Origin: Acanthaster planci
Lineage: Eukaryota > Echinodermata > Asteroidea > Valvatida > Acanthasteridae
Direction: 5' to 3'
NCBI RefSeq assembly: GCF_001949145.1
Contig: NW_019091512.1
Coordinates: 459,871 to 497,727 of the forward strand
DNA: 37,857 bases
This document shows, piece by piece, positions 1 to 9,904 of the stretch. Position 1 is the first letter of the stretch. The number at the start of each line of letters is the position of its first letter. Below the pieces are notes generated by a model, which saw only the letters and a list, made by a program, of their open reading frames with translations, was not told the DNA's origin and made no database searches. A program made the translations under genes and the position numbers.

Positions 1-19
1 AAGCATAACAAAAGATTTA

Positions 20-478
20 TCTGTGCTACTTATTGTTGATTATTTAGTCAAGTCTGAAGTGGTTGGCAAATATGTTTATATCAGTATCGTCACAGACTGA
101 TGGTTGTTCAGGATACAATTACATGTATCCAGAGCAGGTAATGGCTGGTTAATAACATCCACCTGCAAGTCAGGAGTTGTTTGCTTGACAAGAATTGATG
201 AAAGATTAGGAAATTTTGCGAGGGAGGAGCGGAAGGAAATCAAAGCATCATCACTGCAAGGTCCTAATTCATTGGACCGGAATACAATAAAGAACACTCT
301 ACGTGAAATTGACTTTACTGGCTGATGATAATTTACTGGTGACAGCATGTCAGAATCCTGAAGGCGATCAGAGAAGGACAGAGACCAAAGGATAATTGGG
401 TCTTGGTGCTCAAGGGACCTCTTAAAAAGAAAACTTTTAAGAGGCATTATTAACAGCACTGAATTATTTGCGTAATAC
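20..478. repeat. Dispersed repeat, copy 1 (first half)
   Basis: This stretch aligns, with many substitutions and small indels, to 7837-8350. Shared landmarks include TCTGTGCT at the start, CTGAAGTGGT, CTGATGGTTGT, GAAATTTTGCGAGG and a TTTGCGTAATA-like end. Both copies are riddled with stops, so this is an old transposon-derived repeat and not a gene. Copy 1 breaks off where the inverted-repeat element at 479 begins, which suggests a later insertion. The family is not identified. Confidence 0.6.
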
Positions 479-644
479 GGGCATTTCACAATAGGGCGCC
501 CCCAAGAGTTTGCAACACGTTGACCAATCGCAGTGCACTAAATCTGTCTTCCCAGTGCGCGCTTGGAAAGGGTCAACAGATTTTACGCATTATGGTTGGT
601 CAAAGCATTGCAAACTCTTGGCGGCGCACTATTGTGAATTGCCC
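479..644. mobile_element. Short inverted-repeat element (MITE-like), 166 bp
   Basis: The first ~48 bases (GGGCATTTCACAATAGGGCG and on) pair with the last ~46 read in reverse complement (GGGCAATTCACAATAGTGCG). Only a ~70-base centre remains unpaired. It has no coding capacity, so it would depend on enzymes supplied elsewhere. No clear target-site duplication is visible, so the superfamily is open. Confidence 0.7.
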
Positions 645-944
645 GTTTTGCCCTGTGTTCTTAATGCACGTGCTGTGAAGCCATTCAGCTAAAGGCTTGA
701 ACCCTATTTCAGTATTACCAAATAATGGCGATTTTTTTTCCATTGAACAGTGCCGACTGATGATCCATACATGTAAATAGCAAATACCGGAACTTTTTAA
801 AAATAAACAAAAACCACCATATCGTCATTTTCCATTCTATACTTTGTGGTTCAAGTCATCCGGTGTCATGGCAGGTTGTCACTTATAGGCTAGTGGAGGG
901 ATAAGACTTACTAGTACATGTAATTGTCCAGCTCAAATTGATAA
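645..944. other. No gene seen
   Basis: AT-rich spacer between two inverted-repeat elements. It contains no open frame with coding character and no recognisable repeat. Confidence 0.5.
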
Positions 945-1374
945 TAGAGGGATCCCAATACGACGCTTTTAGCGTCGTTCTGCGCACTTCTGCCTTTGAA
1001 AACGAGGCTGTATGTGTCAGCTTCAATTCTTAATACGATCAAATGATTGAAAGTAAGGAGTCAAGGAATAAAATACATAACGGTATGTTAAATTCAGACC
1101 TTTCAGGCTGCAAATTTTTGTGGAAGAGTCTTTCAGGATGACTCAAGACGTAAAATCAAAAGAAAAAAACGACAACGGACCGCAAACTAACGTACCTGCG
1201 ATGGTCGTGTGTCTTGTGCAGTGGGCGTGGTTTAAAATGAAGTGGCGTCACAGTTATGAACCAGATACTCCATGTACTGTGTGGACTCCGCGGGCACACG
1301 CGAGGAAGTTCAACACAGAGAGCTTCGGTTTCGATGTAGATGTGCGCAGACGGCGCTAATATGAAATCCCTCTA
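945..1374. mobile_element. Inverted-repeat element, about 430 bp
   Basis: The ends begin TAGAGGGAT and finish ATCCCTCTA. Inside them the imperfect terminal repeat runs about 40 bases, including TTCTGCGCAC on the left against GTGCGCAGAC on the right. An internal 79-codon frame (1120-1359) resembles no protein known to me and is probably chance. The element is non-autonomous; its target duplication is not readable. Confidence 0.55.
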
Positions 1375-2083
1375 TATGAAGCAGCTGCCAACCCACCAGC
1401 CAAAGCTTCCAAGTTTTATTGTCTCTGTTGTCAATGTGTTTGCAGTTTGTCTTGTAGTGTACAGTCTGGGAGTCTGAAATAAATGTAATGTTTTGTTGCA
1501 GTCATAACCCATGAACTTGTTCTGTCATTTTTTTTTTTACATTTTCCAGTGTTGGGATATTGCATCATTCTTGCCTCAAAAATTAGCAAATTCAATCCTT
1601 GATTTTTATTATTGTATGACATAAGTAATAGTTATTTGAAATTAAAGAAATGACAAATTAAAAGGAATGGTGAATGACAAGTTAAGGGGATATTGCCAAA
1701 TTTGCAACAACCTCCATGCGAGCCTGACATGTTTGTTAGCATACCCAGTGAACATCATCTTATCAGCAATTCTTTTTGGTAACATAATATCCCACTTTAT
1801 AGAATACTAATAGCAAATATCACAGTTTTTTTATCACAAATATAGTGGTGTAGACTAATCTGATTAAATGCCATAACTGCAGTGGCATTGCACTATTGGC
1901 TTGGTGCTTGCTTGCATTTGGCAAATCACGCGCAACACCCTGTTGGTCAAAGAGGCATGTAACGCATGTATGTCCAGGAGCACTGTGCCATCACAGTAAC
2001 GGCCTCTCATTCTGGTTGTCAAATTACACTGTAAAAACAAATGCAATTTCATCCAAGGCCATTCATTTACCAGTAGAAGGACA
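1375..2083. other. No gene seen
   Basis: AT-rich intergenic DNA. From about 1860 the composition becomes less AT-rich and may belong to the decayed repeat that resumes at 2084, but no intact frame or motif could be recognised. Confidence 0.4.
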
Positions 2084-2312
2084 TGGCTTTAATAGGCTCA
2101 TGCTGTCAGCCACTGGCATTGTATCTTTTGTACAAGACTGCCTTGGTCAGGCAGAAAAATGCAGATTGGGAAGTGACATGTGTAATGTACATGTACATGT
2201 GCATGAAAGTAAGTACAGTGTCCTAGTTCATTCTGGATGGGGAACGCTCGGAGCTAGAGAAGGGACAGTTTTACCTGAGACAGTGTTATCGACATTCTAT
2301 CATTTCAATAAC
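2084..2312. repeat. Dispersed repeat, copy 1 (second half)
   Basis: Matches 8380-8705. Shared landmarks in order are CTTGGTCAGGCAGAAAA against CTTGGCCAGATAGAAAA, then CAGATTGGGA against CAGATTGAGA, then TACAGTG, then GAGACAGTGTTA against GAGACACTGTTA. In copy 2 this part follows the first half closely; here about 1.6 kb with two inverted-repeat elements lies between them. The 167-codon frame over it (1896-2399) is not conserved in copy 2. Confidence 0.5.
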
Positions 2313-3508
2313 ATTGACCCCTCCCCAGCTGACCCAATTTACATGTGCATTTGCGTGCAACGTAAAGTAGCAGGATTCGTGTTGTTAATATTCAGATGAA
2401 TGTACATGTACACCTTAAATGCCCTTAAAATCTACAGCAGTGAAACAATTTTAACATTTTGAGGCTGAACAATTCTCAGTTTTTTCCATATGAAATGCCA
2501 CCATCCTGGAATGAACAACAGGGATCTACGTGTACATGTACTTGTATAATTTCCTGTTTCACACGTTCATACACTTCTGTTGTTTTATTCCTGCATAACC
2601 TCGGGTTAAGGTGAACAGTTAAAGTTCAACTATATGGGGGTTTTTTTTGTAGTGCTTGGCATGCAATTTTTTTCACCATTTCAGAAAAGGTAACTTTGTT
2701 TTTGCATGCAGCCAGCTGATGGATTGGAGACAAGATGGTAATTTGTTTATTATTCCACCTCAAGTCACGTCATCAGAGCTCAAGGAGAGTGATGACCAAT
2801 GTTTGCCTGAATAATTAGATATTCAAAAGCCCTGCAAAGTTGCAGTATTTTCTTGTGGCTGTTGTTACAAACCCTCTGCTGGATGATATGTGGAGTTTTC
2901 TTCATCTCCAATCTTACCCCTGAGAGATGGACGTCCGTGCGCCAAACAGTACCAGGGTTTCTTAGGAACTTTGAGTTTGTGCATTTATGGCTGCTTATGT
3001 GAATAATGACGAGTCTTTTTAATACAAGGCTTCTGAACAGACTTTTATTTATCCACAACTTCACTTAAACATTGAAGAATAAATGTACAAAGGATATGTA
3101 CAAGTAAGATAATATGTATTTATGTTAACACCGGTACACGTACATGTACATAATTAACTGGATCCTTAAAATTTAGCTCTTTTCATACAAGCTCTAGGAC
3201 AGCAGATTAATGAGGGACAGGTACAAGCAAGTGCATAAGTCTCCATGTAATTAAAGTTTGCCATCATACAAAGTTTTCAGTTTTATGATTGAATGAAGTC
3301 TTTTTACAAATGTACATGTATTTCATTTTAGAAGTAATGAAAAGGCTACATCAGGGTCCCTTATTTTTTTATCACAGTTATACTCAAAATTTACAGCTCT
3401 TCAGTCAAGTAGAAAACTTGTACGGGGGGAGCTGCAACTTTCTTTGGATCAAAGCTTGACAAATTGCTGTCAACCATTTCCATTTTTATGTACAATTTGT
3501 TTGGATAG
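2313..3508. other. No gene seen
   Basis: AT-rich intergenic DNA with several ACATGTA words. The minus-strand frame at 2780-3064 has no recognisable domain and no splice context that supports it. Confidence 0.45.
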
Positions 3509-3651
3509 GATACGATATCCAAGCAGCTCTAGCTATCATGGAGACGAGAGATCAAGCGTTAATTTTGGGCGTTGAAAATGTTCCCTACATTAAGCTGATA
3601 AAAACAAACGAATGCAGAAGCATGGCACAAGGAAGCAAACAGTACGTTGTG
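3509..3651 (+). CDS. Candidate internal coding exon, unknown gene
   Basis: A 143-base segment sits between a possible acceptor (TTTGTTTGGATAG) and a good donor (GTATGTC). Only one of its three frames is open, giving 47 codons that begin YDIQAALAIMETRDQ. Base composition is more coding-like than the surroundings. It does not resemble any part of MMS22L, the nearest plus-strand gene, and no neighbouring exon was found. It could be an exon of an unrecognised gene, a relic of a processed gene, or chance. Confidence 0.25.
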
Positions 3652-4131
3652 GTATGTCTGCTGCTGAAACAATACTAAATGCCTTATGTTAAGTGTGATT
3701 CTATAGTGAGGCTCAGTGCCATTAAAAAAAATTCATACATGTGCATTTACATGCCTCATATAGTTTCTCTATTCAACAATGTTTGACCGCGTACATGTAC
3801 ATGTATTAACATTTGATAATGCCCGCTGAGAAGTGATAAAGAAGTGGTAAAGCGCGCTGGTACCTGGATACGAGACAGTTTACTCCATCCCTATTGGTCA
3901 TGAGTCTGCATGTGACACAACATGCAGAATGCGCCACACACGCGCGCCAAGTCCATATATATACAAGGAGATTCTATAGGACAACTTTCAAAAAGATTGT
4001 ACCATAAAATGGAGGGGTGTATGTGGGAAAATAAAATTAAAATTTTAGAATAATATCGTTGGAAATCCATCTTATGTTGACTTCTTTTGACTCTCTGAAT
4101 AAAAAGGTATTTACGGTATGAATAGAAATAA
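3652..4131. other. No gene; TATA-like tract
   Basis: Around 3890-3965 there is an ATTGG word, a CG-rich stretch (CACACACGCGCGCCAAG) and a TATATATAC tract, an arrangement resembling a plus-strand core promoter. No coding sequence follows it convincingly, so it is noted only. Confidence 0.25.
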
Positions 4132-4270
4132 ATATGTGCTTGGCTGGTCTTAAACTAATATTCAAGACCTTGCTCAGGAGAACGAACACTGATAATGCCC
4201 AAGCCCCAGTTGCATCCATTCTCCTGAGCTGGTCTTAAATACATGTTTACAACCAGCCAAGCACATACAT
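4132..4270. repeat. Imperfect palindrome, about 139 bp
   Basis: The outer arms ATGTGCTTGGCTGGT and AACCAGCCAAGCACAT, and the inner arms TGCTCAGGAGAA and TTCTCCTGAGC, are mutual reverse complements. The structure could fold into a two-tier hairpin and looks like a small foldback element downstream of the GPCR gene. Confidence 0.6.
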
Positions 4271-4721
4271 GTATATATATTCCCTTTGTAATTCTAGTTA
4301 TTGCAATCAGTCTATTTAATTTTGAAAAGTCCTCACGTGAGTGGCTATCACATGAAGGAGTTGCCTTTCACCCTTATGTCCTGGTTCCTGATCTTGGTCA
4401 GAATATGTACATGAATGGAGTTGTTCACTGATTCTCTCTGGAGCTTTGAGTGTTGTTCTGTGAGATATAAGACTTCCTCCCTGCTCAAAAGTTAACAGTT
4501 GCTGTCCGTGGCTGTCAGGAATGAATCATTTGGCAGCTGCCTACAGCAGCATCACATGCCTTTGGGCATTTCATAGCTGCCTCCTATGTTGTTCAGCTTT
4601 GCAGCCACAATAAGCATGAACCGATATTCTGGTAGTCGTATCGTTATATCTCTAGTACAGTACTTAGTGTCAAAACTCCTTGAAGTTAATCTCTTGAACT
4701 TTGTGTCAAAACTCTGTGTAT
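4271..4721. other. 3' flank of the GPCR gene
   Basis: This lies immediately 3' of the minus-strand receptor stop and presumably includes its 3' untranslated region. No minus-strand AATAAA signal is obvious close by, so the transcript end is undetermined. Confidence 0.35.
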
Positions 4722-5762
4722 CTAATCTGCCGTCACAGTGCTTACTGCAGCAGTCACCCTCCTCGAATGACACCTACAGGAGAACACGTGATATCGCACA
4801 CCACGCTGAAACTCTTTATACTTGAATGCGTAGACGAAGGGATTGACCACTGAATTCAATACAGCTATGGTTGGTTTAATTGAGTACAAAGTATTGTATA
4901 CTTCAAAAGATATGTTACTGAAAAAGAATAGAATCACAAATATACAAAAGACCGGTAGCCAGACAAGAAAGTAGATGACCGAGACGATCAGGAGTAGCTT
5001 GACCACACGGCGGCGGGCCGCCAGAAGCTCATTGGCCGGTGCGTGGTTGTTGTCTCGCTGCTGATTCCGAGCAGCCCTTTGTAGGCTTATCAGAATTTTT
5101 ACATAGCACCCAAAAAGAATCACAAGAGGCAACCACACCTCAAGTATACACAAAAATGTAAGACAAACCCTTGTAGACCTGTTTGCAGGTAGACCTTGTT
5201 TGAAGCACTGATTTGTGCTGCTGTCGTAGGACGATGCTGCCAGAGAAGGGACCGTGAGTGATATTGAAATGGTCCATATTACAATTATCAGTATTCCAAC
5301 TTTTACACGAGTGAAGAGACGGGGGTATTTCAAGGGATGGACAATACCCACATAGCGTTCCACTGTCACACCCACCATACTGAAGATGGAGAGTTCACAA
5401 ATGCCCCACACGATCCTTTGTGCATGGAACAACTTGCAGAAGATTTCATTATGTGCATTATTACCATCAACAAGACCACTGCTGTATCTTTCTTGAAAAG
5501 CGATGAGGGTCACACACACAAGGATGTCGGCTACTGCTAAGTGTGCAATAAGAAAGTTGGTCACATTTTGCATAAATGTTGCCTTTGCGATGGTGATGCA
5601 GACGAGGCTGTTCCCCAAAATTCCAATAATGCAGAGAGTCACTTGCACACAGAAAAAAGCATATTCAAATTCAGACAGTGAGTTGTGTGACAGCCAGCCT
5701 GATGAACTAGTATCCGACAAATTGTTGGAATCCATTGAAGTGGTTGTTGGTTCTGAGTGCAT
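4722..5762 (-). CDS. Class A (rhodopsin-like) GPCR, intronless
   Basis: A complete 346-residue seven-helix receptor in one exon, expected at the plasma membrane and coupled to G proteins. Class A landmarks appear in order: a possible N-glycosylation site at N14; GN in helix 1 (N51); LAVAD in helix 2 (D79); the disulfide cysteine before helix 3 (C109) with partner C186 in loop 2; ERY at 135-137 (the common variant of DRY); W163 in helix 4; P212 in helix 5; WLP at 268-270 in helix 6; NPFVY at 307-311 in helix 7. C329 and C331 follow and may be palmitoylated. The basic third loop (RAARNQQR, then AARRRVVK) is typical. The cysteine usually preceding WLP in helix 6 is valine. The overall look is neuropeptide-receptor-like, but the ligand cannot be named. 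The first ATG is used; M10 is an alternative. Intronless class A genes are common in expanded invertebrate receptor families. Confidence 0.93.
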   Translation of the reverse strand: MHSEPTTTSMDSNNLSDTSSSGWLSHNSLSEFEYAFFCVQVTLCIIGILGNSLVCITIAKATFMQNVTNFLIAHLAVADILVCVTLIAFQERYSSGLVDGNNAHNEIFCKLFHAQRIVWGICELSIFSMVGVTVERYVGIVHPLKYPRLFTRVKVGILIIVIWTISISLTVPSLAASSYDSSTNQCFKQGLPANRSTRVCLTFLCILEVWLPLVILFGCYVKILISLQRAARNQQRDNNHAPANELLAARRRVVKLLLIVSVIYFLVWLPVFCIFVILFFFSNISFEVYNTLYSIKPTIAVLNSVVNPFVYAFKYKEFQRGVRYHVFSCRCHSRRVTAAVSTVTAD

Positions 5763-6068
5763 GTAGGCTATGTATGTTGTTAATTGTCAGAACTGTAATT
5801 TAGCAAAGAGATAGCAAACTATTAGGCTTCTGACTAAAACTGTGCACAACTAAGATTTCAGTTTTACATGTCCTCTTGATTTTCAAACTCACATTATCAT
5901 TCAATTTAAATTCCCCATTCTGATGGATTAAAATTTCCTCACCAAGCTGTACGGGAATAATTGAAAGCCTTTTGGAAGTGAAAACACAAATTTCAGCATT
6001 CGTAATTGATTGCAGCAATATTTAATGTAGCATTGATAATACATGTAAGGATAAAGTGATTTGTCAGC
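5763..6068. other. 5' flank of the GPCR gene
   Basis: AT-rich DNA just upstream of the receptor start, the likely site of its 5' untranslated region or promoter. No TATA box or upstream exon could be assigned. Confidence 0.35.
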
Positions 6069-6321
6069 CAGTGTTGTGGTCAAACCATCACAAGACCAGA
6101 CAAAAGACCATGTGCAAGACCACACACACAAGACCAGTCACAATTAGCAGTGAGAACAATGACAAAGGAATGCTTTGTTGCATTTCAGTTCAGGTTCAAT
6201 TTATTTTCCTCATAAGGGTGAAGGGTGAATAGCTTGTGACTTGACTTCAGACTAGAGGTCTTGTGCCCATCTCATGTGGTCTTGTCAGTTAAGGTCTTCA
6301 GTGGTCTCGACTACAACACTG
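6069..6321. mobile_element. hAT-like MITE, 253 bp
   Basis: The left end CAGTGTTGTGGTC mirrors the right end, whose reverse complement is CAGTGTTGTAGTC. Repeated CAAGACC and GGTCTTG words extend the inverted arms for about 70 bases. It is flanked by TTGTCAGC on the left and TTGTCATA on the right, 6 of 8 matching, the size expected for hAT transposition. It has no coding content. Confidence 0.65.
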
Positions 6322-7836
6322 TTGTCATAACGAGCTCATAATTTACAAAACAAAATATAAAATACCCACCGTATATACATTGTACACTGTACTTGGTGAT
6401 TTATCTGAAGTTGCCTTGCACTAAGGAGACATGGATCACCAGCAGATCTTGTCCACACTGTCCAGAAACTCCTTTAGTGTTGTGTGGTCTCTAGTTCAGA
6501 AGTGTTTATTGTCAGCTTCAGTCGGCTCAGGATGAAAATTGCCAGGAGTGTTTGGTTTTCTTATACAATTAAGCCATGATGTCATCTTGCAAAAACCTTA
6601 CCTGCTTACGCATCTACGTGAACGTGTAGGAGGGTTATTATCTCGCGATCCCTTTCATTTTGCCCCCAAGACAAGCTATTCATGCAAGATACCTTGCATC
6701 ATGTACTAGTAGGTCAGCACTTTTTTATTTCTTGGATTTCAAATTTGCAGACTCTGTCCGGGGAAAATACAACGAAAATTCTGTTTTTTTGTTTATGACA
6801 GAGGATTTTTATAGGCCCTACTTGGGAAATTTTTCTTACATGATAATGCAGTTTTTGAGTGAACTAAACACCACCTCCATATACTGCTAGGTATAGTTAA
6901 ACATATACTCAATAATTCTGGTTTCCATCCTCTTTTCCAAGTGCCACCCAACCTTTCAAAATGGGTCATAACTTGCTGGAGCCACTTTTGAGTCAGAGAC
7001 CCTTAAAAAAATCTTGCCCTCTGCAAATTACAAGGAACCCTTGACAGTTTCCTCCACATAATCTCTACTTTTATCAGAATATTAAAGTATTTTATTGGAA
7101 CAAGCCGGATTGCATTCTAAGGACTTTCTACAAGCACTGGACTGGACGGAAAACAACATGGACATTGACAGACAGGACAACACATATGGGCAATGAATGG
7201 GCACACTGTGGACACCGATGTAAAGTTTGCACATTATACCCTTGATTATCTCCATCATTTGTGATACCGTAAATCACTTACAAAAATTGCAAGGAGACAG
7301 TAAAGTACCGGTACACAATGGTACAGTTTTTGTGAGAGGCCTTCTGGGATGTTTCTTCGTTGGAGCCTGGAGAGAAACTGCAACCACGCCGCCTTTCCGC
7401 GCCAAAATTCGCTCACTCGTTGCATAGCAACTATGCATAAAATAAAGGCTGATCACGCGCTGAGCGCATATCCATTCGTGCTAGCTAAAATATCAAAACA
7501 AAGAGCTAAGTATACCCTTTCCAATGCAAACTAAAACCAAATTACCGTTAAAATGACCAAAGCCTCATTTTTTGACATACATTGTAGATTCCTGGAATGA
7601 TATCACACGTTTCTGCTCCTGAAGGTTCAAGTGGCACAGGTCACCAACACAGAAGGCACCAAATTGCCCATGAAAAATGGCAAAAAAAAAAATTTTGAGA
7701 GGGGTTAAATAGGGCACTAGGACTGCATAGAAAACAAACCATTGGGTGGCCCTAGCCCTTTTAGTTTCTTACCTGGTTATTTGATCTGTACTTCACTGGC
7801 CAGGCTGACTTAACAAACACAGTCAAAAATGATCAA
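6322..7836. other. No gene seen
   Basis: Spacer between the receptor and MMS22L exons. No exon matching the MMS22L region upstream of 9734 was found on the plus strand, and the short open frames lack coding character. Low-complexity A and T runs occur at 6720-6850 and 7680. Confidence 0.45.
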
Positions 7837-8705
7837 TCTGTGCTCCTTACTGATGATAACTTTGATAATTCAGTCAAGCCTGAAGTGGTGGGCAAACATC
7901 TTTTTACCAGCATCGGTCACTGACTGATGGTTGTACAGGATGTAGACCCATCTGGAGATGGGAATTGTGTAATCCTTGGTAAACAACTTCCTCTGAGCTA
8001 GTCAAGATTTGTTCCCATATGACGGATGAGGAAATTTTGCGAGGAAGAGGCAGAAATAAGAGAGATTTAACATCATTAATGTATAGGCCTTTTTCATGAG
8101 ACCACGGGTAGTGGCAATGACACAGACTATGTACATGTAATTTACTCTACTGGTACATGTACGTGTAGTAGCTGATGAAAATTTAGTGTTGACCGCTTCT
8201 TGAAAGCCAAAAGGTGATCAGAGGACAGAGCTTAAGGTTCAAGACGATCAAGAGAACCGAGAACTTTAGGAAACTTCAGTACCAAGTTTTTTCACAAAAC
8301 TGAGTAATTGGCTTAAACTTTTATGCTTAATTTGCATAATAAGCACTTTCCAGACAGATCTACAATGATCAATTGACCCTCATAGGATCTAACTTTCAGC
8401 CATTACTTTAGGTTACTGGTAGATACCTTTTGCTCTTGCTTGGCCAGATAGAAAAGTTCAGATTGAGATGGGGACTAAGAATGTTATGGGACTGTTTTTT
8501 CTCCCACAACCCCAGTCTAGTCTTTCCTAACAGAAATATTATCCCCTAAGATGGTGAAGGCCTACCCCTGTAACAGAACTACATGTACTAGTACATTGTA
8601 TCAAGTGGAAATACAGTGCCAGATGGGAACCAGTACCAGCACTTTTTGAAGTGAGAACAGGGGCGCTGACGCAATTAATTTTAACAGAGACACTGTTACC
8701 AACTG
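7837..8705. repeat. Dispersed repeat, copy 2, with OTU-like relic
   Basis: The more contiguous copy of the repeat also seen at 20-478 and 2084-2312. At 7942-7968 one frame reads VDPSGDGNC, which resembles the catalytic-cysteine motif of OTU-type proteases (D-G-N-C); such domains occur in some transposon proteins. Stops follow at once, so the sequence is dead. The OTU link rests on nine residues and is tentative. Confidence 0.5.
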
Positions 8706-9733
8706 TCTCGTAGTTTTCTTAACAATGACACCACCAGCCCCCCCCCATCAAATTTGCATAAACATGTACATACAGTCGCATGCAACAGTGAATTAGCTGG
8801 ATTCACATGTACAGGGCATACATGTATTGTTGTTGTGATTCCACATTTCTGTTCTGCTCCTATGACTTTGCTGGGAGGGGGTAGCATTTGCCTGAGTTTT
8901 CCTTTCCTTTTGTGTGTCTGCAAACATGACAGTTTGCCCATTGAAACTTAAAAGAATTTACATACATTTAGTACATACACTTATACCTGTATCTACAGCA
9001 AACTAACATTAAGTAAGTGGGTTGGTCTAGGTGTCCAGTAGAAACTGATTGATTTTGGATGTCATAGGTCAAAGGTCAGGGTCATTGTGGTTAAACCAAT
9101 AGAAATGGTTCTCCCAATGTAACATCAAGAAGTTTGGGCATGTCAACATCAAACTTGGAATATAGATTAGTTTGGGATTTACCGGTACCTTCTGTATTGG
9201 TAGGATTTTTATAATCCCTTTTCAGGCTGAACCGAGCAGGCATGAAGTAAACCTATTACTGATATAACATTGCAACATTGAAGATCAGAGTATCAGTCAT
9301 CGTCTGTAAATCTGTTTAACTTGAAAGGTAGTTAGCATAAAGTGTGAGTTTAAGTTTTTTACATCACAATGCACAATATTATTTTAATTCCCAACAAAAT
9401 TTCATCAGTCTAAATTTCAGACTAGAAGAGACCAAAGCCTTGAAACCTCATTATCTCAAGAAGTACCAGTAACCTTGGTGTTCCTTGACTGCTAAAGTCT
9501 TCTTCCCTGGCACACAACAACATGTAATTGTACCCTAAAGACTTTATCTGGCACTTTTATGGAATGTTTGAAAGAAATTTTCAAAGATGTGGCGAAGTTA
9601 CGATACGTGTAGTTCATTCAAGTTCACCATTGCTTCATTTGCCAATCATTATTAAAATGAGAAGTTGTACTGCTTTGGATTGGTACATTACAGTGATGTC
9701 ATTCTTTTTTATTGTTATGTTTTTGTCTCATAG
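8706..9733. other. No gene seen; upstream intron of MMS22L
   Basis: Probably intron preceding the first recognised MMS22L exon. A polypyrimidine-rich stretch (TTCTTTTTTATTGTTATG, with TTTTTGTCTCATAG shortly after) leads into the acceptor at 9733. No earlier exon is visible. Confidence 0.45.
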
Positions 9734-9904
9734 GGACTCCAGGAACGTGTGCAAAAGAGGCAAACCATCCTGTCCTACTTTGGCGACCTGGTTGAGCTGA
9801 TTCAACCCATGCTACGAAACCTGAGGTCAGCTAGTGACCTTTCCTGGATCTACAAGGTCGTAGGTCACATCATCAAGTGCTGTTCCAGCATTCTTTATGT
9901 CAAG
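9734..9904 (+). CDS. MMS22L: MMS22L exon A (first recognised)
   Basis: 57 codons, phase 0 at both ends, between acceptor CTCATAG and donor GTACCA. It contains ILSYFGDLVELIQPMLRNL, corresponding to the vertebrate SLEYLGEVLKYIKPYL segment, followed by a helix ending in SSILYVK. Confidence 0.85.

Noticed and set aside
1896-2399. 167-codon plus-strand open frame
   Set aside because: Overlaps a decayed dispersed repeat; the frame is not preserved in the second copy and no domain is visible.
6400-6475. Possible extra MMS22L exon
   Set aside because: No frame matches the MMS22L region expected upstream of 9734, and the splice sites are weak.
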